In this document: piece after piece, positions 19,673 to 28,659 of the stretch
Layout of the letters: each line of letters starts with the position of its first letter
How positions within the stretch are numbered: position 1 is the stretch's first letter
Source of the DNA: an uncultured Pelagibacteraceae bacterium
GTDB lineage: Bacteria > Pseudomonadota > Alphaproteobacteria > Pelagibacterales > Pelagibacteraceae
Reading direction: 5' to 3'
Assembly: GCA_902545555.1 (NCBI GenBank)
Contig: CACCGK010000001.1
Location: 124,001-188,000, forward strand
Length of the DNA stretch: 64,000 bases
Program-made: the position numbers and the translations under genes
The notes under the pieces: generated by a model
Told to the model about the DNA's origin: nothing
Databases searched by the model: none
Seen by the model: only the letters and a program-made list of their open reading frames with translations

Positions 19673-20830
19673 TTGATGATCAAACCTTACAAGATAAGTG
19701 TACCTAAAAGTACACTCAATAATATATATAAAAAAGTAAGATCCTATCCATGGAAGATGATGCAAAATGTAAATGGATGGGAGTATGGAACTAATTATAA
19801 TTATCTAAAAAAAATATCTAAGTATTGGGTTTCAAAATATAATTGGAAGAAATTTGAAAACAAAATTAATTCTTTTAAAAATTATAAGACTAATGTGGAT
19901 GGTATAAATCTGCATTTTATTATTGAAAAAAGTAAAAATACTAAATCAAGACCATTATTACTTTTGCACGGTTGGCCTGGGAGTGTAATTGAATTTTTTG
20001 ATATCATTCCAATGCTTGCTCACCCGGAACAATTTGGTGGAAAAATTGAAGATGGTTTTGATGTCATTGTGCCCTCTATACCAGGATTTGGTTTTTCAAC
20101 ACCTATTAAAAAAGCTTTAGGTCCAAGAAGGATTGGAAAAATTTTAAATAAATTTATGGTCAAAAATTTAGGTCATAAAAATTATATTGTACAAGGTGGG
20201 GACTGGGGAGCTACTATTGCTGCATGGATTGGTCTTGATAGTGCAAAAAATTGTAAAGGAATTCATATTAATTGCTTACCAATCAGGCATCCAAAGGGGC
20301 CAAAAAATAATAAAGAAAAAAAATGGGAAAAAAAATTCAATTTTGATCAAATAATGCAGGAAGGATACAGGACGCAACAAGCTACAAAACCACAAAGTTT
20401 ATCTTATGCAATGATAGATAGTCCAGTAGGAACAGCAGCATGGATTTTAGAAAAATTTCACGGTTGGTCTGACCTTAACAAAGGCAAAATAGAAAAAACA
20501 TTTTCAAAAGATGAATTAATTTCAAATATAATGATCTATATAATTACTAATAGTTTTAATACTGCTGCTTGGATATATTTTGGAAGAAGAAAAGAAGGAG
20601 GTCGATCTTTTCCAAAAAATTTCAAAAAAATAAAAGTTCCTACTGCTATAGCAGAATTTCCAAAAGAAATGCTTGAATGGCCACCAAAATCTTATGTGAA
20701 CAGAATTTTTAATATTAAAAGATGGAAAAAATTCCCTAAAGGCGGTCATTTTGCAGCTTTAGAGGTTCCAAATTTATTAATTAATGATATTAAAAATTTT
20801 TTTAATAAAGATATAAAAATATTCAAATAA
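19673..20830 (+). CDS. Epoxide hydrolase-like alpha/beta hydrolase
   Basis: N-terminal epoxide-hydrolase domain (WKMMQNVNGWEYGTNYNYLKKISKYW), LLLHGWPGSVIEFFDIIPML, QGGDWGATIAAWIG nucleophile elbow (Asp). Confidence 0.88.
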   Translation: MMIKPYKISVPKSTLNNIYKKVRSYPWKMMQNVNGWEYGTNYNYLKKISKYWVSKYNWKKFENKINSFKNYKTNVDGINLHFIIEKSKNTKSRPLLLLHGWPGSVIEFFDIIPMLAHPEQFGGKIEDGFDVIVPSIPGFGFSTPIKKALGPRRIGKILNKFMVKNLGHKNYIVQGGDWGATIAAWIGLDSAKNCKGIHINCLPIRHPKGPKNNKEKKWEKKFNFDQIMQEGYRTQQATKPQSLSYAMIDSPVGTAAWILEKFHGWSDLNKGKIEKTFSKDELISNIMIYIITNSFNTAAWIYFGRRKEGGRSFPKNFKKIKVPTAIAEFPKEMLEWPPKSYVNRIFNIKRWKKFPKGGHFAALEVPNLLINDIKNFFNKDIKIFK

Positions 20831-21835
20831 GTGAAAACACCTCTACTTAAAAAACAAATAATTAAGATTTTTCAAAAATTTGGTCTAAGTAAAGATCATG
20901 CTTTAGTTTCTACTAATGCATTAATTAATGCAGAATTAGTTGGTGCATATGGTCATGGTTTATCAAGACTTAAAATGTACTGTGATCGAATTTCTAAAAA
21001 AGTAATTAATCCAAAACCAAAAATTAAAATTAAAAAAATTTCCTCTTCTATTTCTCATATAGATGCAAATAATAGTATTGGTTTTGTTGCAGCTGATTTA
21101 GGAATTAAGACAGCAATTAAACATGCACAAAAAACTGGTATAGGAATGGTAGCGGTTAAAAACAGTGGTCACTATGGTTTATCTGGTTATTACGCAGAGC
21201 AAGCAGTAAAGAAAAATTTAATTACAATGATTTATACAAATGCTCCTCCAGCAGTTGCACCACATGGTGCATTAAAAACTTTATTTGGAACAAATCCAAT
21301 TTGTTTTGGGTCCCCTACTGGTTCTAAAATTCCATTTATTTTAGATACATCAATCTCAATGATTAATAGAGGAAAAATAAGAGTTGCAGCAAGAAACAAT
21401 CAATCAATTCCTGCAGGAGTTGCTTTAGATAAATTTGGCAAACCAACTACAGATGCAAAGAAAGCATTAGCAGGAGTACAATTACCAATTGCAGGTTTTA
21501 GAGGTTCAGGACTTGCTTGGATGGTAGATATATTAAGTGGAGTTTTAACTGGAGGAAATCACGCAGGAAGAGTTAAAGATCCATTTGATGATTTTTCAGG
21601 TCCACAAAATATAGGACATTTATTTATTACTTTTAAAGCAAATTTATTTCAAAAAAATTACAACCAAAGAATTAAAGATAATATTAAAACAATAAAAAAA
21701 CTTCCTAAGATAAAAGGTGTTAAGGAAATAATGTATCCAGGACAAAATAAATTTAACCGTTATAAAAATAACTCAAAAAAAGAAATTTCTGTACCAGATA
21801 TAATAAAGAAAGATTTGAAAACCTTAATAAGTTAA
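20831..21835 (+). CDS. Ldh family oxidoreductase (malate/L-lactate/sulfolactate dehydrogenase type)
   Basis: GTG start; AYGHGLSRLKMY, GMVAVKNSGHYGLSGYYAEQA, TNAPPAVAPHGALKTLFGTNPICFGSP. Confidence 0.88.
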   Translation: MKTPLLKKQIIKIFQKFGLSKDHALVSTNALINAELVGAYGHGLSRLKMYCDRISKKVINPKPKIKIKKISSSISHIDANNSIGFVAADLGIKTAIKHAQKTGIGMVAVKNSGHYGLSGYYAEQAVKKNLITMIYTNAPPAVAPHGALKTLFGTNPICFGSPTGSKIPFILDTSISMINRGKIRVAARNNQSIPAGVALDKFGKPTTDAKKALAGVQLPIAGFRGSGLAWMVDILSGVLTGGNHAGRVKDPFDDFSGPQNIGHLFITFKANLFQKNYNQRIKDNIKTIKKLPKIKGVKEIMYPGQNKFNRYKNNSKKEISVPDIIKKDLKTLIS

Positions 21836-22096
21836 CATTGTTAGAGCACCCAAAGAAACGATAACTGAAGATAAAATAATAGTTCTTTTAACCTTCTCTT
21901 TTTTTTTCTCTTCGTAAAGTCTTTGTTTTAAAATCTCAATGTTTACTCTTTTAGCTACTTTCGTAACTTTAGCTTGAACTTCAGGTGTATCAGATTTTTG
22001 CTTAAGAACATCCAATTTTACCACATTATTTAAATCAGCAGGTTGAGAGGGGTTCTCAATAACTTCGGATGTTCTATTTAAGCTTTCTGTACTCAT
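21824..22096 (-). CDS. Small protein with C-terminal transmembrane anchor
   Basis: 90 aa, charged coil then IILSSVIVSLGALTMLTY; overlaps the 3' end of the Ldh-family gene. Confidence 0.5.
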   Translation of the reverse strand: MSTESLNRTSEVIENPSQPADLNNVVKLDVLKQKSDTPEVQAKVTKVAKRVNIEILKQRLYEEKKKEKVKRTIILSSVIVSLGALTMLTY

Positions 22097-22143
22097 ACAT
22101 TTAATTAATCATGCTTCTATTCATTTATAAATATTTCTAATGT

Positions 22144-22183
22144 CCAAAATGGGTAATCTTAATGTGACATTTGGCCAAAATGG
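22144..22183. promoter_or_regulatory. Two copies of a CCAAAATGG(G) motif
   Basis: tgtCCAAAATGGGtaatc and tggCCAAAATGGtg, 31 nt apart start to start, upstream of 21824..22096. Confidence 0.35.
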
Positions 22184-22227
22184 TGTTTTATTGAACTAAA
22201 ACATTTTATTGATTCAAATATTCTATT

Positions 22228-24465
22228 TTAATATCCAATTCCAATAATAGTTAAATCATCATCAAGAATATCGTTATTTGCTTTTACCCCTGTCTCTTTG
22301 TAGTCTTTTTTGAGACTTTTAAGTCTTATTTCCTCAGTAGAATTTTCAAGTTCTTTTTGTAAAGAAGAATTTTGATGATTAAGTAAAAGTTTTTTAACTC
22401 CATCAATACCTATTTCATTTTTATTTTCGTCCATACATTCTGAAAAACCATCTGTAAAACAATAAATTCTACCTCCATCTAATTTAAAAGTATCTAGCTT
22501 ATAAACACTTTCATCTTTGTGTTTAACTATTGCAAGAGGAGTAGAAGAGGATGGATACTCAATAAATTCCTTTGCTTTTCTAAACAAAGCAGGTTGATGA
22601 CCTGCGTTTGCTATTTCAACAATATCTGTTTTAATATTATAACATCCCACTATAGATGTAACAAATGTACCAGGGGGATTAGTTTCTTTTAAATCATTAT
22701 TCATTTCAAGTAAGATTTCATTTGGTTTAAATTTCAATCTTGAAAAAATTTTAAATAAAGTAATAGCCTTAGCCATAACCATACCAGCATTTACTCCTTT
22801 GCCAGAAACATCTGATAATGTAAAATAAACAACATCATCATGTAAATAAAAATCATAAAAATCTCCTGAAATTTCTCTGGCTGGAATATTAAGTCCATAA
22901 ATTGGATAATTAGACAAATCTCTATTTGGCATTAAACGTTTTTGAACATTCATTGCTAGTTTAATTTCAGATGAAACTCTGTTTTTCCATTTGTTTTTTT
23001 GTTTTTCGCTTTGTTCCAATTTGTCCATTAAAAAATTGTATTGTGTACCAATAATCCCACTATCAGTGAATGGATCTTGAGGCGCCCTTAATGAATAATC
23101 CTCAGTTTTTGCTTGATTGGTTAATACTTCGAGCAATTCATGAGTATCTGTTGATGCGTTGTGTTCTGATATATTTAAACCAAGCTCTTCCTGGATTTTT
23201 CCCACTCGAAGTGGAAAAATATAATTTATAGATTTAAAAATAATAAAAGCTGCAATAAAACAAAATCCGCCAATGCTAAATGTTCCTATAATCTGAATTG
23301 TTAATTGCTCTAATCTTGTTTTATCTAATCCCATCATTTCAAAATCGCCAAATATAGCGACCGATAAAGTTCCCCATATACCTCCTACTAAGTGAACAGG
23401 TATTGCGCTAACAACATCGTCGATTTTTAATTTTTCTAATAAAATAATTGTTGAGCCTGATAAAATTCCTCCAATTGCTCCAATGTATATTGCTTCAGAT
23501 GGATTAACATAAGCACAACTTGCTGTAATAGAAACTAAACCAGCCAAAGGTCCTGTGATCATAAATAATGGCTCTGGTTTTTTCATTACGATAATTCCCA
23601 TTGCACTAGAAAAAATTAAACCAAATGATGCTGATAAAAAGGTATTAATTAATATTAATGGAATTTTTAAATCCATTGCCCCATTGGCACCTCCATTAAA
23701 TCCAAACCATCCAAACCATAAAATTAAAGCACCAAGAGCAGCAATTGGTGTATTACTTCCTTGAAACAATTTTTTATCTTTATCTTTTCTAAATCTGCCT
23801 GTTCTGCTTCCAATAATAAGTAATATCGCTAATGCTACCCAGCCTCCAACTGAATGAACAACGGAAGCTCCCGCAAAATCCAAATAACCCATCTTACCTA
23901 GCCATCCAAATTTAACTGTTGGATCAGTAAAATCAAAAGCCCAAGCCCAATGACCTACTATCGGGTATAAAATTCCTGAAGTTACAAAAGTAATTATGAC
24001 ATATGAGAAAAACCTAAGTCTTTCAGCAACAGCCCCTGATATGATAGTTGCTGCAGTTGCAACAAACATTGCCTGAAACACAAAATATGTCTGATAACCA
24101 GCAACTTTGGTTGTGAAAAAATAAAACTTATTTCCAAACAAACCCATAACACTAGTTCCATACATCAACGCAAAACCAAAGGCCCAAAAAGTAACTACAG
24201 CTATTCCAAAATCTGTAATATTTTTTAATGCTACGTTAATACTATTTTTATTTCTTGATAAACCAGATTCTAAACACATAAATCCTGCTTGCATCAAGAA
24301 AACTAAAATAGCGCAGACTAATAACCAAAATGTATCTAAATTTGCCTGAAGAACTGCCTCAAGTCTAAACTCTGTTGCTTTGATTGCTCCTTTACTTGTG
24401 AGCTCTAACTGACTTATTTTAGACTGTAGCTTATCAACCAAAATTTGGAGTTCAGCTACAGTCAT
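22228..24465 (-). CDS. Ammonium transporter (Amt) fused to C-terminal SpoIIE/PP2C-type serine phosphatase (copy 1, with N-terminal coiled coil)
   Basis: Amt: LVFLMQAGFMCLESGLSRNKNSINVALKN, DFAGASVVHSVGGW, DDVVSAIPVHLVGGIWGTL (both pore-His regions). SpoIIE: REISGDFYDFY, LSDVSGKGVNAGMVMAKA, YCFTDGFSE, DDDLTIIGI. Confidence 0.95.
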   Translation of the reverse strand: MTVAELQILVDKLQSKISQLELTSKGAIKATEFRLEAVLQANLDTFWLLVCAILVFLMQAGFMCLESGLSRNKNSINVALKNITDFGIAVVTFWAFGFALMYGTSVMGLFGNKFYFFTTKVAGYQTYFVFQAMFVATAATIISGAVAERLRFFSYVIITFVTSGILYPIVGHWAWAFDFTDPTVKFGWLGKMGYLDFAGASVVHSVGGWVALAILLIIGSRTGRFRKDKDKKLFQGSNTPIAALGALILWFGWFGFNGGANGAMDLKIPLILINTFLSASFGLIFSSAMGIIVMKKPEPLFMITGPLAGLVSITASCAYVNPSEAIYIGAIGGILSGSTIILLEKLKIDDVVSAIPVHLVGGIWGTLSVAIFGDFEMMGLDKTRLEQLTIQIIGTFSIGGFCFIAAFIIFKSINYIFPLRVGKIQEELGLNISEHNASTDTHELLEVLTNQAKTEDYSLRAPQDPFTDSGIIGTQYNFLMDKLEQSEKQKNKWKNRVSSEIKLAMNVQKRLMPNRDLSNYPIYGLNIPAREISGDFYDFYLHDDVVYFTLSDVSGKGVNAGMVMAKAITLFKIFSRLKFKPNEILLEMNNDLKETNPPGTFVTSIVGCYNIKTDIVEIANAGHQPALFRKAKEFIEYPSSSTPLAIVKHKDESVYKLDTFKLDGGRIYCFTDGFSECMDENKNEIGIDGVKKLLLNHQNSSLQKELENSTEEIRLKSLKKDYKETGVKANNDILDDDLTIIGIGY

Positions 24466-24475
24466 AAAATTTTTT

Positions 24476-24838
24476 TTAATCTACAAGTTTTCTTGCTTCC
24501 TCAGCGTCAGTAATAATGCCATCAACACTAATTACTTTAACAACCTCGAATCCGGTTCCTAAAATTGCATTCTTGTATTCATCCTCAGATAAATTTGATT
24601 TATCAGCGAAAGAAGATACAGCAACACCTTCTGGCCAAGAAACTTTTACTGTAGCATCAGGACAAGCCTTTTGTAATGCTTCAGTAACCATCTTTTGACA
24701 CTTAATACACATCATACCATTTACTTGTGCGATCTGAGTTTGAGCTGCAAACAAATTAGTACTAAATAAAAGAAAACCTAATATTAACATTATTTTTTTA
24801 AACATAAATTCCTCTTTATTTTTTAAAAAATCTACCAT
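24476..24838 (-). CDS. Secreted heavy-metal-associated (HMA/MerP-like) domain protein; start more likely the internal MFKKIMLILG
   Basis: Signal peptide MFKKIMLILGFLLFSTNLFA then VNGMMCIKCQKMVTEAL (CxxC metal site). Confidence 0.8.
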   Translation of the reverse strand: MVDFLKNKEEFMFKKIMLILGFLLFSTNLFAAQTQIAQVNGMMCIKCQKMVTEALQKACPDATVKVSWPEGVAVSSFADKSNLSEDEYKNAILGTGFEVVKVISVDGIITDAEEARKLVD

Positions 24839-24869
24839 TTAAAATTTAAACTTGCATTATAAATTAGAT

Positions 24870-24879
24870 CAAAATGGGG
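24870..24879. promoter_or_regulatory. CAAAATGGGG motif copy
   Basis: tagatCAAAATGGGGaaaa between the Amt-SpoIIE copy 2 stop and the HMA gene. Confidence 0.35.
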
Positions 24880-24888
24880 AAAAAAATA

Positions 24889-27039
24889 TTATTTTCCAAT
24901 TGAAATCAACGTTAAATCGTCACTTAGTTTATTATCACCTGCGGCTTTAACAACATCCTTTGTAATTTCAGAAAGTTGTTTTTTAATATCTTTATTGAAA
25001 TTTTTCTCAATCATTTGAATTGAACCCTCTATTCCTATTTCTTGCCCGCTTTCATTTTCACTTTCGGATAATCCGTCTGTAAAAGCATAAAACCTATGTC
25101 CATTTAATTTTGTTTTATGTGTCTGGTATGCCGATTTATCTTTTTGAGGAACAACACCCATCGGAGGTGAGTTACTCTCAAATTGTTCGTATTCACCATT
25201 TTCATTTCTAATGACTGCTGGTTGATGTCCTCCATTAACCCATCTTATTTCATCTGTGATTGTATTATATTCACCAAGTATGCAAGTTACAAACATTCCA
25301 CCTGTTTTTGTTAAAAACAAGTCATTATTCATATGAAACATCATTTCATCAGGGTCCACTTTATCTCTAGACATGATTTCAAATAAAGTTGACGCCTTAG
25401 CCATAACCATTCCTGCATGAATACCTTTTCCAGCGACATCAGCAATTATAAAATAAACACTATCATTATGAGGATAAAAACTAAAAAAGTCTCCTGACAC
25501 TTCTCTCGCTGCTAAATTAATTCCATGAACAGGATAATTTTCTAAATTTCTTTTTGGTAAAAAGTTTTCTTGAACCTTAACTGCAAGTTTGACTTCATTT
25601 GAAATTCTATCACTCCATATTTTTCTATCAGATTCACTTTTTTCTAACTTGTTCATCAGCTTATTATAATAAAGTCCAATCACGCCACCTGCTGTAAATG
25701 GATCTTGTGGTCCCCTAATTGTTAAATCTCCACTGTCTGATTGTTTTTCTAAAATTTTGATTAAATCATGTTCAACAGATGTTGCATTATGTTCTGCAAT
25801 ATTTAATCCCAACTCTTCATGTAAAGGACTTACTCTTAAAGGATAAAAATAATTTAAAATTTTTAATAAAATATATGCTCCAAAAAAAGAAAAGGCGCCA
25901 ATCGAAACTACTCCTATAAATTGAACTTCAATTTGCTCCAATCTTGTAAGTCCAGTGTCTAATAATTCCAAATCACTAAACAAACCAACTGCTAAAGTTC
26001 CCCATATACCTGCTGCTAGATGAACAGGCACTGCACCAACAACGTCGTCTATTTCATACTTGTTTAATATTTCATTTACAAAAATAGATATAATTGCGCC
26101 AATAATTCCAACGAAGATAGCTGTAACTGATGTCATCGAGTTACATCCAGCTGTAATTGCTACTAACCCAGCAAGCGGACCCAATATAACATAATAGGGA
26201 TCTGGTTTTTTAAAAAAAGCGAATGAAATTCCAAGACCTGTTAACAAACCAAATGCAGCAGCAAGAAATGTATTAATTAAAATCAATGGTACAGTTTCAT
26301 CCATTGCACCATTGCTTCCACCATTAAACCCAAACCATCCAAACCATAAAATTAAAGTCCCTAATACGGCTAAAGGGAAACTAGATCCTGTAAATTTTCC
26401 TTTATTTGCCTCTGAATATTTACCTATCCTAGGACCTAAAATTAATACAGCTGCTAAAGCAATCCATCCTCCTACTGAGTGAACAATGGTACTCCCAGCA
26501 AAATCAACAAAACCCATATCTGTTAACCATCCAGTTTCCTTAAGATTTCCTGTGACGGCTAATAATTGTCTAACAGCATCAACATTATTTAAGTAACTAG
26601 ACGACCATGCCCAATGCCCGACTATTGGATAAATTATACCCGTTGCAAGGATTGTTATGATTAAATATCCATTAAATTTCATTCTCTCTGCTACCGCACC
26701 AGAAACAATCGTTGCAGCAGTAGCTACAAACATTGCTTGGAACACAAAATAAGTCATATATTCAGCATTTTCTGTTTTAAAAAAGAAAAGATCGGTTCCT
26801 ATAATTCCATTCCAACTAGTTCCAAACATAAGTCCGAAACCAAAAATCCAGAAAATTACCACTGCTACACCAAAGTCAGCAGCATTTTTAAGAGCAACGT
26901 TTATACTATTTTTGTGTCTTGATAGACCGGTTTCCATGCACATGAAACCAGCTTGCATAATAAATACTAAAATAGCACAATCTATGACCCAAAGAGTGTC
27001 AACAAATGACTTTACTGATTCCAAATCTACATTGTCCAT
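24889..27039 (-). CDS. Ammonium transporter (Amt) fused to C-terminal SpoIIE/PP2C-type serine phosphatase (copy 2)
   Basis: Amt: FIMQAGFMCMETGLSRHKNSINVALKN, DFAGSTIVHSVGGW, DDVVGAVPVHLAAGIWGTL. SpoIIE: REVSGDFFSFY, IADVAGKGIHAGMVMAKA, YAFTDGLSE, SDDLTLISIG. Confidence 0.95.
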   Translation of the reverse strand: MDNVDLESVKSFVDTLWVIDCAILVFIMQAGFMCMETGLSRHKNSINVALKNAADFGVAVVIFWIFGFGLMFGTSWNGIIGTDLFFFKTENAEYMTYFVFQAMFVATAATIVSGAVAERMKFNGYLIITILATGIIYPIVGHWAWSSSYLNNVDAVRQLLAVTGNLKETGWLTDMGFVDFAGSTIVHSVGGWIALAAVLILGPRIGKYSEANKGKFTGSSFPLAVLGTLILWFGWFGFNGGSNGAMDETVPLILINTFLAAAFGLLTGLGISFAFFKKPDPYYVILGPLAGLVAITAGCNSMTSVTAIFVGIIGAIISIFVNEILNKYEIDDVVGAVPVHLAAGIWGTLAVGLFSDLELLDTGLTRLEQIEVQFIGVVSIGAFSFFGAYILLKILNYFYPLRVSPLHEELGLNIAEHNATSVEHDLIKILEKQSDSGDLTIRGPQDPFTAGGVIGLYYNKLMNKLEKSESDRKIWSDRISNEVKLAVKVQENFLPKRNLENYPVHGINLAAREVSGDFFSFYPHNDSVYFIIADVAGKGIHAGMVMAKASTLFEIMSRDKVDPDEMMFHMNNDLFLTKTGGMFVTCILGEYNTITDEIRWVNGGHQPAVIRNENGEYEQFESNSPPMGVVPQKDKSAYQTHKTKLNGHRFYAFTDGLSESENESGQEIGIEGSIQMIEKNFNKDIKKQLSEITKDVVKAAGDNKLSDDLTLISIGK

Positions 27040-27042
27040 AAT

Positions 27043-27339
27043 TTACTCATCTTTTTTTCTCCAGATAAAGTAAAAAATATAAGGTACTAAAGCTGGAACT
27101 ATTCCAAACCAAAACCACTCATCCCATCTAAAACTTTTGTCTAATGCTAGGCTTTTTAAACCATTCCACCAAGTCAGATATCCTATAAATATTATCCAAC
27201 TCAAACTTATAGTTGCAAATATCTTTGCTTTATTTGAAAGATCTATATTTGATATTTTAGAAATATAATTTTTAATATTGTCTAAATTCATGATGATTAA
27301 ATTAACAGTTTTTGCCTTCAGGAGGTGTAAATCTTCCAT
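27043..27339 (-). CDS. Small membrane protein; start likely internal (MNLDNIKNYIS...)
   Basis: Two hydrophobic segments (IFATISLSWIIFIGYLTWW; FWFGIVPALVPYIFYFIW); ends 3 nt before Amt-SpoIIE copy 2. Confidence 0.55.
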   Translation of the reverse strand: MEDLHLLKAKTVNLIIMNLDNIKNYISKISNIDLSNKAKIFATISLSWIIFIGYLTWWNGLKSLALDKSFRWDEWFWFGIVPALVPYIFYFIWRKKDE

Positions 27340-27724
27340 TTGCTAATAGTGTTAATTCGCAGGTACCACCAACTTCTTTTGCAAATATTTTGTAATTTGA
27401 TGCATCAGCAGCAACACAAATATTATAACCAACTTCTTCAGTAATACTATCCGAACCACCTAATAAGTTTGTTTCAATTGCATTCGATGTTGAATCTGAT
27501 GGGCTACATGAAGATGAGTTATTTGGCACATAATAAGATCCATTATCAGAGTAATGTTCAGTTTGACCTAAAGAGATTTGTTGCATTATATTTTTTGCAG
27601 AAGTTTTTTTGGCTGATGCTACGTAACCGTTGTAGCTTACAATTCCAACGGCAGCTATAATTCCTAGAATTGCAACAACCACCAAAAGCTCAATGAGTGT
27701 AAACCCTGAGCTTTTGGTGGTCAT
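27302..27724 (-). CDS. Type IV pilin-like prepilin
   Basis: MTTKSSGFTLIELLVVVAILGIIAAVGIVSYNGYVASAKKTSA. Confidence 0.9.
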   Translation of the reverse strand: MTTKSSGFTLIELLVVVAILGIIAAVGIVSYNGYVASAKKTSAKNIMQQISLGQTEHYSDNGSYYVPNNSSSCSPSDSTSNAIETNLLGGSDSITEEVGYNICVAADASNYKIFAKEVGGTCELTLLANGRFTPPEGKNC

Positions 27725-27746
27725 AAAATAAAAGAGTTTTAAATTA

Positions 27747-28214
27747 TTACTCTATTGTAATTTCGTTAGAAGTTACGTTACTACTAGTACCGCATGAAGT
27801 TGCAAAACATGTTGATACCGTAACTTTGCCTGTTCCCTGAATTACCCTTGTGTAACCAACATCTGAGTCATTATTTGTTGTTGTTGGGGTATGTGTTACA
27901 GCCGCATTGCTAGTAGAGTAAGGATTTTTAAAATCAGCTAGAGCTTTAGCTGCAGCCTCTGCAACATTCTTTGGTGTTTTTGCACTACAATCAAGTTCAT
28001 CACTCATTGCTTTGCTCTCACCTAAATTACATTTTTGTAATTCAGCAGCTACGTATTTTGCTACAGCAGCTTGGTTTGATTTAGCTGCTTGTTTTTTTGC
28101 ACCTGCTGTGTATCCTGAGTAAGCAACAACACCCACAGCTGCAAGAATTCCTATAATAGCTACAACAACTAGTAGCTCAATTAATGTAAAACCTTTATTT
28201 TTTTTATTTCTCAT
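27747..28214 (-). CDS. Type IV pilin-like prepilin
   Basis: MRNKKNKGFTLIELLVVVAIIGILAAVGVVAYSGYTAGAKKQAAKSNQ; AELQKCNLGE...LDCSAK. Confidence 0.92.
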   Translation of the reverse strand: MRNKKNKGFTLIELLVVVAIIGILAAVGVVAYSGYTAGAKKQAAKSNQAAVAKYVAAELQKCNLGESKAMSDELDCSAKTPKNVAEAAAKALADFKNPYSTSNAAVTHTPTTTNNDSDVGYTRVIQGTGKVTVSTCFATSCGTSSNVTSNEITIE

Positions 28215-28275
28215 ATTTAAAACCTCTTTTATTTTATAATAATTTTAAACTGTATATATTTTAATATTATTTAAT

Positions 28276-28305
28276 AATATAATGCAATTAATCATTTTGG
28301 GTCAA
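28276..28305 (-). promoter_or_regulatory. Candidate sigma70-like promoter for the pilin -> Amt-SpoIIE gene string
   Basis: Minus strand TTGACC-N18-TATATT upstream of the 28214 pilin start; overlaps a CCAAAATGA motif variant. Confidence 0.4.
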
Positions 28306-28359
28306 TCATAGATTGTATTTTTATTGATTTTATTAAAAAATTGTTAAATAAAGGCATTT

Positions 28360-28659
28360 ATGACTTACAAAGTTACAGAAGAGGGAAATATATCTACAGT
28401 TCATCTAGATGGTGAAATAGACATGGATGTAACTGAAAAAGCAAAAGAGGTTATAATGCCTCTTATAGAAGCAAAAAAAGAAGTTCACTTAAATTTAAAG
28501 GAAGTTCAATACATGGACTCCTCAGGAATATCAGTTTTGATTGAAAGTCATCAAAAAGCTATGGAGCTAGGAACCAAAGTTACTTTAAAAGAAATAAGCA
28601 AATCAGTTCTTAAAGTAATAATGATGGCTAAACTAGAACAAATCTTAAATTTGGATTAA
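28360..28659 (+). CDS. STAS-domain anti-sigma-factor-antagonist-like protein
   Basis: 99 aa, VTEEGNISTVHLDGEIDM...VQYMDSSGISVLIE with conserved Ser of the SpoIIAA/RsbV phosphosite. Confidence 0.92.
   Translation: MTYKVTEEGNISTVHLDGEIDMDVTEKAKEVIMPLIEAKKEVHLNLKEVQYMDSSGISVLIESHQKAMELGTKVTLKEISKSVLKVIMMAKLEQILNLD

Noticed and set aside
22228-27039. Possibility that the Amt-SpoIIE genes are assembly chimeras
   Set aside because: Two independent, divergent copies share the same domain order with continuous open frames, so a single mis-assembly is unlikely.
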